A stretch of 64,000 nucleotides of DNA from Leptasterias polaris (Eukaryota > Echinodermata > Asteroidea > Forcipulatida > Asteriidae), in the NCBI GenBank assembly GCA_037783415.1, contig JAZGTN010000180.1, positions 372,001 through 436,000 of the forward strand, in the 5' to 3' direction. Every line of letters begins with the position of its first letter. Position 1 is the first letter of the stretch. Below the pieces are notes generated by a model that worked only from the letters and a program-made list of their open reading frames with translations, searched no databases and was not told where the DNA came from. Shown in pieces: positions 21,250-32,811 of the stretch. The position numbers and the translations under genes are program-made.

Positions 21250-22757
21250 CAGGGTTCTCCACAGGGTCAATTTTTGTCCGGGCGCACGCAGGCAGCGCCG
21301 GCCGCGCCGGCCGCCGGGTGATTTTTTTCACGCAAGCAATGCTTATAATGTGCAAGCGCAATGAATCATCAAATCTATGTGACACTGGGTGGGAGTCTAC
21401 AAACAATGGGTCAAGAAAAAATCAGTTTTCTGTTTAAACAGGCCTAAAAATCCGACGCGAATCGATTCGCGCCAAGATTCGCGCCCGCCGTTAACGCCGC
21501 GGATCCGAATAGATTCGCGTGAAATTACCAGCATTCAGAAGGGGAAAATAACTTTTTCAGCTTTATATTCGGGTCAACAAGAATATGTTTTTACTTTTCC
21601 ATAAAAAAACCATTAACAATTTTCCGTTAATCCGACACAAAGTTAAGTTTTTTCACCCCTCATTTCTTTCTGTTTTATTTACAAATTTAAAAGGTATCAT
21701 TCACGATCAACCACTCTCACGTCTGCCGTCGAGTCGATCGATACCGCTGAGTCGTCGTCCTAAACACCGGCACACTCCATTACTTGTGTTGCCGTCATAA
21801 GGGGTAATTTTCGCGGTCCAATAAATGTTTCGGTTGAATTTTGGCCATCTGATAACACCGGCCAATGACCGAAACAGTTATTCGTTCCAGCCGCGAAAAC
21901 GTACCCCTGGTCAATCTGTTTTAATCTGTCCGCGAATTGGTTGATAGCGCGAAAGGTCCTGTTTTTAAGCCAATATTCTTCCTGGATAGTAAACTCACGG
22001 CATCAATCTGCTTTATACACGTAGTTACCATGTACCGAGATAGTCGATTTCCCAAGATTATCACAATATTTCATTTCTTTTCTTTTCCTTATTCTATAAA
22101 AATCTGGAAACATTAAATAACGATAATGTATAACCAAATAGTGAACTTTTATGACCAATTGGAAAAGAAATCCAGCAATGATGGAGTGGGCATGTCGGAG
22201 CTGCCGAGCGTCAGTGTAAAAGACCACGAGGCAAGCACTACAATATGCTACTATGCACTTCCCTACCTGAACCCACCACACAAAACTACATGTATATGCA
22301 TCTGTATGGTGCCACACTGCGCCACGATGTTCGTGAGGGGACGGCTGTTACCTGTCCCGCGAAAAACAAAAGCCCCACACAAACCTGCTATTGGCAGCGC
22401 AACTGCACGATGCACTGCCAGCGATAGCTCTATGGTCCGTGTGTATGATTTACGAACGTAGATTGAAATGACGGCTGTTAAGTGTGCCGCGGAGGCGCTG
22501 TGAAAAACAGTGCGATTTCTTATACTTGCCCGGCACGTGCGCGGTGATTAATAACGATCGTTTCATTGTGGAAATTACTGATTGACACTAATTTAGGACC
22601 AAACAGTGGCTGCGATTTTTTGTCCGGGCGCTGACAATTTTGCCCGGGCACAGATTTGTTTTGTCCGGGCGCTACATTTTTTGTCCGGGCGCAATTTGTA
22701 TTTTGAAAAAAAAATCCGGGCGCAGCGCCCGGACAAAACCGCGTGTGGAGAACCCTG
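21250..22757. mobile_element. hAT-like TIR element, non-autonomous
   Basis: The left end CAGGGTTCTCCACA and right end TGTGGAGAACCCTG are perfect inverted repeats, and both continue into GTCCGGGCGC-type sequence. CAGGG termini and an imperfect 8-base flanking repeat (CTAAAACC on the left, GTAAAACC on the right) fit the hAT superfamily. Inside are GC-rich palindromes (GCGCCGGCCGCGCCGGCCG near 21295) and TTTTGTCCGGGCGC repeated four times near 22617-22693. No transposase ORF was found. AATAGATTCGCGTGAAATTA and CGCCAAGATTCGCGCC near 21470-21530 also form short repeats. Confidence 0.65.
22617..22735 (+). repeat. TTTTGTCCGGGCGC subterminal repeats
   Basis: Three exact or near-exact TTTGTCCGGGCGC units and one TTTGCCCGGGCAC unit are followed by the inverted form GCGCCCGGACAAAA at 22722-22735. 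Another copy sits at the left end of the element (21272-21284). Subterminal repeats of this sort are common transposase-binding arrays in hAT elements; that role is inferred. Confidence 0.75.
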
Positions 22758-22879
22758 TAAAACCACAGCAAATACAGACAATAACTTCTGTATTGAAAGG
22801 CAACAATGTTTTTGAACTTCTATTTGTTTTAAACATAGATTTAATTATATTATGTTCATGCTTTGAATTGTATAGCATT

Positions 22880-22943
22880 GTGTAGTGGTATAGCATCTAA
22901 GAGCTCTCTGCGCTCTACAAATGATTTATTATTATTATTATTA
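22880..22943 (+). mobile_element. LINE/SINE 3' tail remnant
   Basis: CTAAGAGCTCTCTGCGCTCTACAAATG followed by (ATT)n resembles the GCGC-...-GCGCTATATAAATG-(ATT)n terminus of the four LINE fragments in this window. Nothing upstream is recognisably coding. Confidence 0.5.
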
Positions 22944-23054
22944 CCCACTGGTTTTGACAAGAGTGATTGCTAGGGATGTTTATCTCCGTTCACCAATAAT
23001 GAACGCAAATTTGCGTGTATGAAATTCACAGGAAGCACGATTGAGCGTAGCGAG

Positions 23055-23430
23055 CATCAGTCAAGTTAGACCTTGCCCTCTATCGTTGTTGCTATGCATC
23101 TATGAGTAAAGTACATACATGCGCACAAGTCTTCACAAGCGAAATAGACAGGAAATTACAAGAGAGACGTAAATTTTTATTTTATTTACTAAAATAATGT
23201 CACTCAAGGATAAAATTAACCATTCTGAACCCAGCAGGCATGGAGTTTAAGACATCAGGAATAATGTGAAACGAAGCTTCAGCTTCCTCCATCAGGTATA
23301 AATATGAAAACATTTTGGTATTCAAATTTTGGCAATAGTATGGGACCTTTATACCCTGGACTCTGTCATGTTGTATACAACGGAGGAGTCCAACATGGAC
23401 TAAGTGCACTCTAGACCAAGTAACTGGGGC
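23055..23430 (-). repeat. Inverted copy C of the ~330-base repeat
   Basis: The minus strand reads GAGTCCAGGGTATAAAGGTCCC, ATTGCCAAAA, GATGGAGGAAGCTGAAGC, TTCAGAATGGTTAATTTTATCCTTG and GTGACATTATT, then GCATAGCAACAACGATAGAGGG. Each phrase matches copy B (20500-20840) in the same order. This is the closest pair of the family, about 2.5 kb apart and inverted. Confidence 0.75.
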
Positions 23431-23738
23431 ACAAGCGGCTTAACTCGATTTGTTCGAAATTTTGACATATAAACTGCGCTCGTACTACATGTAGATCGCC
23501 CCAGAGAGTTATCATAGGTATGATTGCGAAACCTCAATTTGCGATCCAAGTCTTGCATTGCATTTATCGGGGAAACTCTGCCTCTACCTCTGCCTCGTGC
23601 CAGCTCACCGCGTCGTTGTCACGATGCATTCTGGTTAGTGGATTAAATCAACGACTGTTTAAAAAAAGCAACGTTTGACCTGACCAGAGGCTCAATTTCA
23701 TAGAGCTATTTTGTGTGTAATTTATTCATCTAAAACCA

Positions 23739-23795
23739 TTTTTACACACAACATGCCCCAGTGCTTTTTTACACACAACATGCCCCAGTGCTTTT
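23739..23795 (+). repeat. 27-base tandem duplication
   Basis: TTTTTACACACAACATGCCCC followed by AGTGCT is repeated twice in direct succession with no mismatch over the unit. Confidence 0.85.
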
Positions 23796-23874
23796 TTACA
23801 CAGTTAGTGTGAACTTTTGATTTTATTTTGTATTACTTTCTTGTAAACATTGGTTTTTGTTCACATACTTGTAG

Positions 23875-24063
23875 GTGACTTTGGTGATCTTGATGTTTGA
23901 TGCAAGATTTTTGCATCAGGATTGGGTGAGACTCAACAGACTGTGGATTGGCGTTAGTTGCTTCAGTACCAACATGTGCACGTGGAACCTTGCTAAGAAT
24001 CCAGCCAGTGACTCACACAATCATACCACCATATTCACCAGCAACATCTCCTGCGTACCTCAG
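23875..24063 (+). CDS. Candidate internal exon, 63 codons
   Basis: A pyrimidine-rich acceptor ending CACATACTTGTAG precedes 23875 and CCTCAG|GTGAGTTT gives a strong donor. The block is 189 bases, a multiple of three, and only one frame is open. It encodes a segment with MFDARFLHQDWVRLNRLWIG, then CFSTNMCTWNLAKNP, then ending NISCVPQ. Three cysteines and three potential N-glycosylation sites (NPAS, NHTT, NISC) would fit an extracellular part, but no family is recognised and no neighbouring exon of matching phase was found. It lies just left of the CACTA-like element. Splice-site quality is the main support; conservation is unknown. Confidence 0.35.
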
Positions 24064-24219
24064 GTGAGTTTAACATATTTTATTGAGGTCTTTAATGGAT
24101 TGTGGTGCAGTTTATGTCCACCCTGGTTGTTTATTTAGAACTGTGTACAGTGGTACCAATAAATACATTCACACTATGAGCAACTTTGCCATGAAAATGC
24201 CCTGAAAATCCGTTTCGCC

Positions 24220-24310
24220 GTGAAATAAAAACTCACGGTAATTTCACGGCAATTTCACGGCATCAGATATTTGCAAAACATTCACGGCAGTTTCACGGCA
24301 AATTCACGTT
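24220..24310. repeat. Left subterminal TTCACGGCA repeats
   Basis: TTTCACGGCA-type units occur about five times in 90 bases, plus one inverted (GCCGTGAAA). The mirror set is at 36480-36660. Confidence 0.8.
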
Positions 24311-24719
24311 GCCCCAGAGAGGCCAGACACTTGTCAAAGAGTAACAGTGAATCATTCAATTACTGAACTAATTGGATTTAACCACCTCCATGATTTAACG
24401 ACCATCACGGGACCTGGACACCGCGGGCGATCAACTGACCTTCAGACCATGACCCAACAAAGGGACACTCACTCAGCATAGAGTTCCTTTCTCTATGCAC
24501 TCAGTGGCCGGCGGCGGTACACACGCGCAAGTACTATGTTGTTTTTATGCTAGATGCATGTCGCACGGCGCTAAATAATTGAAGTTTACCCCCAACCGCA
24601 GCTTCTGGCGCGGTGGTCGATGTGCATGGCGAGTTGTCCAAGGAAGTGCTTTCAATAAACTATTACCGGTATATGTGGACACAGTAAATTCTGACCAGAG
24701 TGACATTCTTTAGATTATT

Positions 24720-24845
24720 AGAGCGATTTCGCATGTATCGCATCGCAATTTGCGATGCAATTTGGACAATTTGCAATGCTATGCAATTTAAAAAAGTAGA
24801 TCGCAAAGTTGCGATCTAATTTGCGATACAGTTTTTGCAATACTT
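24720..24845. repeat. TTGCGAT-rich palindromic tract
   Basis: ATCGCAATTTGCGATGCAATTT and variants (GATCGCAAAGTTGCGATC) fill about 125 bases, forming several short dyads. Related words occur near 23525. No coding content. Confidence 0.7.
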
Positions 24846-25264
24846 ATTCTTGAATCAAACATAATGACAGCATTTTTTCAAAACCTTTCATACCTTATTT
24901 GTTTTTTCTGCAAGAATCTCTCAGTTAATATTAGCAAGAAACATTTTACTCGGGGCCATCGGCACCACCGCTCGACGACGAACGTAATGTTTGCCATGAG
25001 TTTCAAGAGAAGCATGCAGTCAGCAGCAGTATTCGGCCGACAGTTAGGGCAAAATCGGCCAATGAACAAATTTGTTACACGAGCTATGTAGAACTAGAAA
25101 TACAACAGCCAATAGAAATATTTGTTTTGCATGGTCTGGTTCCCCCTCTACACAGCACCCATGCAATGTACATACTTAACTCGTTTGCAACCAGACTGCA
25201 TTCTTGTTTTGACTCTCACTGTCACACGTGTGGAGTTGTTTATTCTGATTGACGGTGATTTGGG

Positions 25265-25323
25265 ACTTTGCAAGAATAGGAGACATCATATAACTAAACT
25301 GATGTCTCCTATTCTTGCAAAGT
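25265..25323. repeat. Perfect 24-bp hairpin
   Basis: 25265-25288 and 25300-25323 are perfect reverse complements (arm starts ACTTTGCAAGAATAGGAGAC) separated by 11 bases. The fold size is that of a short stem-loop precursor, but a perfect stem without bulges equally fits a recent inverted duplication. No larger flanking inverted repeat is seen. Confidence 0.9.
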
Positions 25324-25329
25324 AAGAAA

Positions 25330-26640
25330 AAACAGTAGTGTAGCTATGTTTTGAACAACTGCAAATTGTAATAAGTTATTGTTTTTCTGCATGGAAGTTG
25401 GAGAATTGCATGAACTTTTGTATATATTTTTTTTAAATCCTGTGAAGAAACATTGCAGGTCGCTACACTATTCCTACTACAGCACGTAGAGTTTGCTAAA
25501 AATACTTCTGCGACAATTCTACCTATGTACACTACATGTATGTTATTCAGTTGAGAGGGAACTCCAACTGAATACGATTAATTTAAGGTTAAATAACTAG
25601 TTCATGTCCTTCCTTTTATGAGGTTTTGAAGTTACTTTTTTCTCCTTATGTTGGCCTATTTACTTTTACTCATAATAATATCCCATAGAAATTATTTGTG
25701 GGTCTCTGGTTTTTGTTGTTACATTGTAAAATGTCCGAAGATCCTTTCAAACTTGTATCTGACCTGTGTCCCAGTTTTTTAGTTATTGTTGGTAATCATT
25801 ATTATTGTGAAAAGTTCAACAATATGTGTCTAAAAAGATAAAGTGCGTCTGTTGATGCAATCATTAGACGTTTTCAATTAAATTCAAGCCAACTCTTTTT
25901 TCTTTTTCCCATTAAAACTTGGTGCAAACTTAACTTTTAAATATCTTATTGTAAGGCTGATTTTGGTGTGATTATTTCATATAAAACAAAGTCTGAACCT
26001 TAGTAAATGTGGGCTAAATAAACAATGATTTGATAGTTAGTGCGGCCTTAATAAGTTGACGCTGGATGTCGATTTTACCAATTTTCCCCAATTAATTCAT
26101 GCCGGGAGATGATGTGACCCTTTTTTATGTCACAATGGAAGTCTGGAACTAAGGTCATTTGTACTTTCCACACAGCATTTACAACATAGGATTTTCCGAA
26201 ATTTAGCCTAAAATTGTTAACACGTTTCACAAGTTTACATATTTGCAATATTTAAGCATTTTAAAATTTGCTATGCAAAATGTATGGACTGCTATGCAAA
26301 ATGATTGTTATACCAAAACAAATTAGTTAGGATGAAATCGTTCTCCAAATTAGTGACAAAGGCTTTGTCATTAATTTTGTCCCTCCCTCATTTTTCTCCT
26401 TGATGGTGCATCTTTTATTTTATTTTTTCTCTCAAGCAAAAGGCCCCCTGTATCAGCACCTGTTTTCGTTCAAACTTTTAAAAAGAGGTTGATCCCTCTA
26501 TGGTTTCATCCGCTGAATCTCACACCTTGCGTCCGGAACACCACTGCTGAGCGCTCTGCGGTTTGTCTGTCTGATTAAATTTGGAATACTTGCGGTTTGG
26601 AGTGAGCTTGAAGGTTTGGAGGTCATTGTGTGAACCATGT
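25330..26640. other. Unannotated stretch inside the CACTA-like element
   Basis: AT-rich with no supported exon, RNA gene or repeat except scattered A/T runs. CTATGCAAAATG is repeated near 26270 and 26290. Confidence 0.35.
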
Positions 26641-26654
26641 ATGAATAAAACTAA

Positions 26655-26992
26655 CGCGTCCACAGCATTCGAAAAAGGGTACAACTAGTTAAAGCATGGA
26701 GGGCTTTTATAATGTGATTTAAGCTGGTATATTTATACTATTTGAAAGTCAAATTCTTGTAGAATTTATATGTGATGTAACTTTTTATTTGATACCCCAA
26801 AATTAGGCTGTTTGAAATTGAAATGCGCGTCCACAGCGTTCGAAAAAGGGTACAACTAGTTTAAGAGTCCTTTTATAATGTGATTTAAGCTGGTATTTAT
26901 ACTATTTGAAAGTCAAATTCTTGTAGAATTATGTGATTTACGGATGTAAATTTTTATTCGATACCCCCAAAATGAATGGTTGTATAAACGTC
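26655..26992 (+). repeat. 172-base tandem duplication
   Basis: Two direct copies start at 26655 and 26827 with GCGTCCACAGC-TTCGAAAAAG and continue through GGGTACAACTAGTT, CTTTTATAATGTGATTTAAG, CTGGTAT, TTTATACTATTTGAAAGTCA, AATTCTTGTAGAATT and GATACCCC. They differ by small indels only, so the duplication is fairly young. Confidence 0.9.
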
Positions 26993-26999
26993 TTGGAAA

Positions 27000-29740
27000 T
27001 GAAAAGTTTAAGTATACGCCAACACTTGTTTGGTCACACACTATCCTCCATGGTCACACCCCTTCACACAACCTGCCGTTTGTTTGTTGGGGCATGCCAT
27101 TTTGAACAATGGGGGATGTGTTATGTCGTATAGGATTATTTGACCGCAGTTCACTCTTATGCAAGTACAATTTCACATCAGAGCAATAGCTGCAGTTCAT
27201 AACAAATTTAAGTCAGTTTGTTATAATTGTTTACCTTTTGAATTAATTGCAAAGTTTAAGGAATGTTTAACACCTTATTGTGAATGGAATCACCCAAAGG
27301 CCTTTACAGAAGAACACACAGCACCTCACAGATCTTTCTTACTGACCTTCAGTGTAGACATGTACAATGTACACATGTATGTACATGTACATGCAGTAAC
27401 AAATTCATATCATTGTTCGCATCCAAGCATAATAAGTCATTTTTGTTAACCTATTGTTTTAAGGTTACTCAGCTACCGTAGAGCACAATTAAAAGATACA
27501 TGTACAGTACATATTACAGTACACATGTAAATGACTGGGGGTGTTCATAATGTGTATGTTATGTTCGATGTTACCACTTGGTCGATATCATTATGATCAA
27601 GTCATCATTCATGCCCTCCCCCCCGAAGTTTTTAACAAACAAGTAAGCTACAACATGACATTTGTAAAACGTAAAAGCAAGTGGAGACCATTAGACATTT
27701 AAAGTGTTGTTGCAATGGAATTGAAATGCCACTATTAATTTGGACCGGCACATTACTATACTAACCATACATAAATTGTTTCAGAGTAATGAGTAACGGT
27801 AAAACTAAAAAGTGTTATTTGCTTAAGGACGGTGACGATTAAGCAGGATGTGGACATTCGGCTTCACACAGCAGGAGTGACGGATTTGAGGAAGATTGAA
27901 CATTCTTGAAATATTCAGAGACATTCGATTTGTATATGCCGTTGTCGGACAATTTGTAAGAAATATGCATTTTCCCCCAAATCTTCAGTTTAGGTGCCTA
28001 ATATTTTAATAAGTTTAAGAAAATAGTGGGTTTTTTGTTTTTGTTTTTTTCCAAATGATCCACAAAATTTATGGACCAAATAACCCTGAGACTAATATAA
28101 TTAATAGCACTGATGTAGCCATAGGCATAAGTGATTCCCTAAGAATAGAATACCTGAAAATATAAACAGGCAGTAAAAATGTAGTTTATGTACCTGCGCA
28201 ATGACCTGCCTTTTCCTCATGAACCTCGCTCATCCATAACTCATTGGAAAATAATACAAACAAATCCCTGCAGTTTTATACGGGGTGATCAATGTTGTCT
28301 AATAACATTCCAGTAATAAACCACATGAGACATACATTTTTTGCTTCTAATTAGGAAGCTTGACTGACAATCGGAGCGTTACGTGTTACTGTTAGGTTGA
28401 TCAATCATCAAAACCAATTTCAAGAGTCCCCCCAAAATAACCCCACAAACAAACAAAAACAGACAAACAATCTCAACAGCACAACTTCCATCAACTTGTA
28501 TAATACACATATAGCGCGCATGCGAGGAATATCGACACGATCCACCCTCCCCCACCTCCAAGTTGTGACTCTATCCTATACTAGTATTTATACTAGGAGG
28601 ATTACTTTTCAATCAAAGATTCAATTTTCCGCATCAATCATGATCTGGGATCGATTTCACAAAGCACTAAGATTCATCCTAAGATGAGTTGTCAGTATTA
28701 CCATTGACTTGTATTGTGACATCACACGCTTAACAAATTGGATTGATTAACAGTTAAGATCAATCCTAACTCTTTGTAAAATCGAGCCCTGGCTGATAAA
28801 GTTAGGTTCTTGCTACTTCTTTGGTGACTTGTCTTTTCGAGTGGATTAAATTTATCGCTTGAAATCCATATTATTAAAATGGTTTTTATGGGGGACCTAT
28901 TTTTATGGGGGACACAAAGTGCTACTGCACGTCTTTATATTATGCTCCCCCATATGCCGAACATTCCGCTAACATTCCGCTAACACTCATTCATGTTTGT
29001 CTTTATTCGAAATCCTGACATGACTGCGAGTATGTATCCCGTGTGGCCGCCCCTAACAGTCATCAAAACCCATTCCCGCGTCCCGATCCCGCGCCCTGAT
29101 CCCGCGCGCGCCAAAGAAAACAGACTTACCACCGACAATGCAGATTCTGACCGAACACTACACCTTCTGTTAACTTCAAGATTTACCATCGAAGAAATGG
29201 GTGAAGAAATTATTGTCCAATCCCGTCCACAAATAAATAAATCCCACTAGAGATGTCCAGTTTCCGTCATTAACAGTTGGCACCACACGTGAAGAATACA
29301 TTAGGTATTGTGATACCTCTCCATGTACAATTATAGCTATCATTGCCCGATTGTCTTAGATGGTCCAATCCATAGAGAAAGGACAGCAACTCTCTGACAT
29401 TGCCAATACCACAGTCCATGTAGGGCTTGATTACGTAACTTCAGTTAACCGACTGCTGTTCTGCATTGGGTCCATTCAGCTTGGACGATACCGTAGGGAC
29501 CTACATATAGCATGATAGCCATATAGCCTAGTACTGTAGTGCTTCTTCCAGATTCACTATTAGAGCCGATGCTAGTATTTGTAGTAATATGGCATCTGAC
29601 CACTCATGACGGAACTCAACAAAAGCTCTACAATCAATAATTATGGCTCATTAGAAGTACATCTACTTGTAAATGTACTGTGGTATACTCCTCCATGGTA
29701 TACACAGCCTGTCCAGAAATGCAAAAGTGATCACTCATCC
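27000..29740. other. Unannotated stretch inside the CACTA-like element
   Basis: No supported gene. ATGTACA-rich DNA lies at about 27358-27393 and 27495-27530. A locally GC-rich, CpG-containing tract (GATCCCGCG, CGCGCGCGCC) lies near 29070-29115 and could be a former promoter or repeat edge. Confidence 0.35.
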
Positions 29741-29799
29741 TATATCATAAAATGAAAAGTAAATTATGACTCATAAATTACTTTTCATTTTATGATATA
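29741..29799. repeat. Perfect 22-bp AT-rich hairpin
   Basis: TATATCATAAAATGAAAAGT plus AA at 29741-29762 is the exact reverse complement of 29778-29799, with a 15-base loop. An (AT)n tract follows at 29795-29807. Confidence 0.9.
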
Positions 29800-30715
29800 T
29801 ATATATTTCTGTTAAAAGATTATAGAAACGCATTCCGGCGTTACAATACAAAACAACTTTTAAACTGACGCTCTTGTAAACATTGAATCCAGAATTTCCC
29901 TGCCAGGCAAATCACTGAACATATTTTATGGTTTATGTTAGATTTGTGCTGTACGGAGAGTACTTTGAATGTGAACCTTATAAACCAACTGATTGAACAT
30001 TTTACGTCTTTCATTGAAAAACTAAAATCCATTTAATACACGACTTGAGGTCCACCAATGTCCAGTAGTCATAGCAACGCTCTGCCAGTTACTGCCAGTT
30101 ACATAACTTTAGTTGATGACTGAGTCCTTGGAGTATGCATGCTCTTTCTGTGTGTGTAGCCATGGAGGAAGGATAGCTATAAAACAAACGGTGTCTTGTC
30201 CTAGTTCCATATACGTACATGGACCGAATGGGGTGTGCTGTTGGGGGGGGGGGGGAAACACAAAAACATGGGCAAAACAGACAACTTCCTGTGTAGCTCA
30301 AGCATGGACATTGATTTGATATTGATTAAACTGTTAATTGTCATCGTTTATCAGCCTGTGTGGTAAAAACTAATGGTGGTCCAATTATTATTAAAACAAC
30401 TATTTGCTCTCAACTGAGACCACAGAGCAAGGAGTGAGACATTGCCAGAGACAGGTATAAACGGTGCCAGACACATAAATCAAATGTTGACAAACACTTC
30501 AGGTAAATTATCTGCTTCAAAATCGGGGTACATAACATTTATTCAAGAAACAGAAGTCATCTTATCACTGATCACATCTATATGCGCAACCCCCTCCCCC
30601 AAAAAGAGCAATCATAGCCTAATGTTTTTTGCAGACCACTCAAAATTGCTAGCCCTGTAGTGTTCTACAGCCAAGGTCGCATGCAGCCGACGACGACAGG
30701 GAATCTTTCCATACG

Positions 30716-31632
30716 TAGTCTGGCTCTCCGGTGTACAGTTTCAAGTAATTTACGTAAAGGAGTCGCCAAGGTTCATCAACCAAGCATCGACTTACCTAAC
30801 TGTACTATCCTGCCCAAGGATCACGTTCGCAACCTCGGTATCATCTTCGACTCATCACTGGGTTATACTTCACACATTACCTCCGTTTGTAAGGCTGCGT
30901 ATTATCAGCTTTACAACATAAGACTCAGCAGAAAGCACCTCACTGATGAAGCAGCAGCAACTGCAATACATGCTTTTGTCACTTCACGCTTAGACTCGTG
31001 TAATGCCCTGCTGCATGGTCTTCCACAGTGTGCAATATCTCGCCTTCAGCGAATTCAGAACATGGCTGCGAGGATCCTTACGGGTACCAGACGTAGGGAC
31101 CATATTACACCTGTTCTAAGATCCTTACACTGGCTGCCTGTAACTCGCAGGATTCAGTACAAACTGATTCTTACCATTTACAAAGCCTGCCACAACCTTG
31201 CTCCTCGATACCTAACCAATCTGTTGATGCCATATACTCCTGCCCGATCACTTAGGTCGTCTTCTGATACAACTCTCCTCAGGGTCCCAGCGGTCAAACT
31301 TAAATCAGCTGGAGAAAGAGCTTTCTGCAGGGTGGCGCCACAGCTATGGAACAGGCTTCCTTCAGATTTAAGAAACTTGAACTCCTTAGCTGTTTTTAAA
31401 TTACGTCTTAAAACTTATCTTTTTAATGCTGAATATAACTAGATTTTGTGATTGCTTTGTGAACATTTGATTCATGCCTTTTTGTCGTGAATTGTACCTT
31501 TTGTACTTTTTATCATTTGTTTCGCTTTCTTATTGTATACTGTTTAACTTTTTATGTACAGCGCCTTTGAGCAATTTATTGGATATATGGCGCTTTATAA
31601 ATGTTGTTATTATTATTATTATTATTATTATT
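30716..31632 (+). mobile_element. 5'-truncated L2/CR1-type LINE
   Basis: The open frame ending at 31442 carries VRNLGIIFD, VCKAAYYQLYNIR, FVTSRLDSCNALLHGLP, LQRIQNMAARILTG, ITPVLRSLHWLPV, LWNRLPSDLR and LKTYLFN, the C-terminal part of a LINE reverse transcriptase. The YADD block is missing; truncation is near 30716. A 3' UTR ends AGCGCCTTTGAGC, then TGGCGCTTTATAAATG, then (ATT)n at about 31608-31632. The frame is intact over about 240 codons. It is a different subfamily from the 13.4-kb copy (roughly half of residues identical by eye). Confidence 0.88.
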
Positions 31633-31639
31633 TGAGAGC

Positions 31640-32680
31640 CCATATAATAGAACAACCACACAACACATACATTGAGAACAATCCAAAGGTCGAAAGAAAC
31701 TTTTTCCACTCTTCATCGAAAATGTATTTCCACAAACAAACAGTTTTTGTTCTGGCTGAATCACACCGCTCGTAAAGAAGAAAGAGAAAATGCGAGGAAA
31801 TAGCTGCTGGCGTCCCCTGCACCCATTATGTAATCGGACCGTGGCAGTGCTGGTATTCGCGGGAAACAAAAGACAACACACCACTCTGAAACAATCTTAC
31901 ACAACAAGTGACACATGCACACACCAAACACATCTCACTCGTTGAGTTTCTGAATCTGCTGAAAGACATTTTAATAATCAGCCAAAGGAGCATGGATCGT
32001 CGTTTAATGCCAGAGATACCAATAGCAGAGCAATTTCGGGATTCTATTTCGTCGGTAAATTCGGAGTGTGAGCTCTTTGGATTTCAGTTGCCAACGCAGA
32101 CAGTTTGCAGTGCGTGCTCAGCAAAAACGAAATGAAATGTCTCTGCGAGAAATCGAGTGTTCTCCTGCCATGCCGGAAGCATGAAACGGTGTAGGCTCAG
32201 CCCATGGCCCAGAAACACGGTTGTCAAGTCAGATTGCAAGTAAGTTATAACCAGAATAGGGTCTATCTATAGGCATGTTACCTCCATGGTGAAACATAGT
32301 TTAATATAGTTTAGGCATTAAATGTTTATTTAGGTACTTTGGTCAATCAATTCAAGATTTAATATAAAAAAAAAATCGTAAGCCGAGGTTTAATTAAATA
32401 TCCCTGTTAGTGTTATAAGTATAATATAATGTAATATTTTGTTGAAACTCTTTTTTTTCTTCAAGTTACGGCCTTAGCAATTGCCCCAACCTTTGCACAG
32501 ATATGTGTTGCAAACCTCGGCTCGGCAGAAAATGTTCAACATGTTTAATTAATTTTTTGCAAACATAGAAAACCAAAAATATTCCCGGCCGTAGCCAAAA
32601 CTATTTTTTTAAATGCAACGCAACTGCATGCAACGCAGCTAATATTGCCGGCGAAAACAAGCAACCCAAACTAAAAATTC
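31640..32680. other. Unannotated stretch
   Basis: No supported exon. The frame around 31908-32135 (AEQFRDSISSVNSECELFGF) looks protein-like but has no matching splice sites or recognisable family. Confidence 0.3.
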
Positions 32681-32683
32681 TTC

Positions 32684-32750
32684 AGTTCAACCATATGGAG
32701 GTAGGAATACCTCCATGGTTCAACCATGGTTCAACCATGGTTCAACGGCG
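32684..32750. repeat. Palindrome around CATGGAGGTA, then TGGTTCAACCA repeats
   Basis: GTTCAACCATATGGAGGTA and TACCTCCATGGTTCAAC are inverted repeats with a 3-4 base centre. CATGGTTCAAC then repeats three times. The motif TACCTCCATG and its inverse also occur at about 20163, 32280, 34357-34382, 34563 and 34807. Confidence 0.75.
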
Positions 32751-32811
32751 CGGGATGCATGCGTACCGATGATTCTCCGGCAGTTTGCAAACGGAAATGG
32801 TGGGTCGCATG

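Noticed and set aside
31908..32135. 75-codon frame ending LPTQTVCSACSAKTK
   Set aside because: Looks protein-like near its end but has no convincing splice acceptor or homologue that I recognise.
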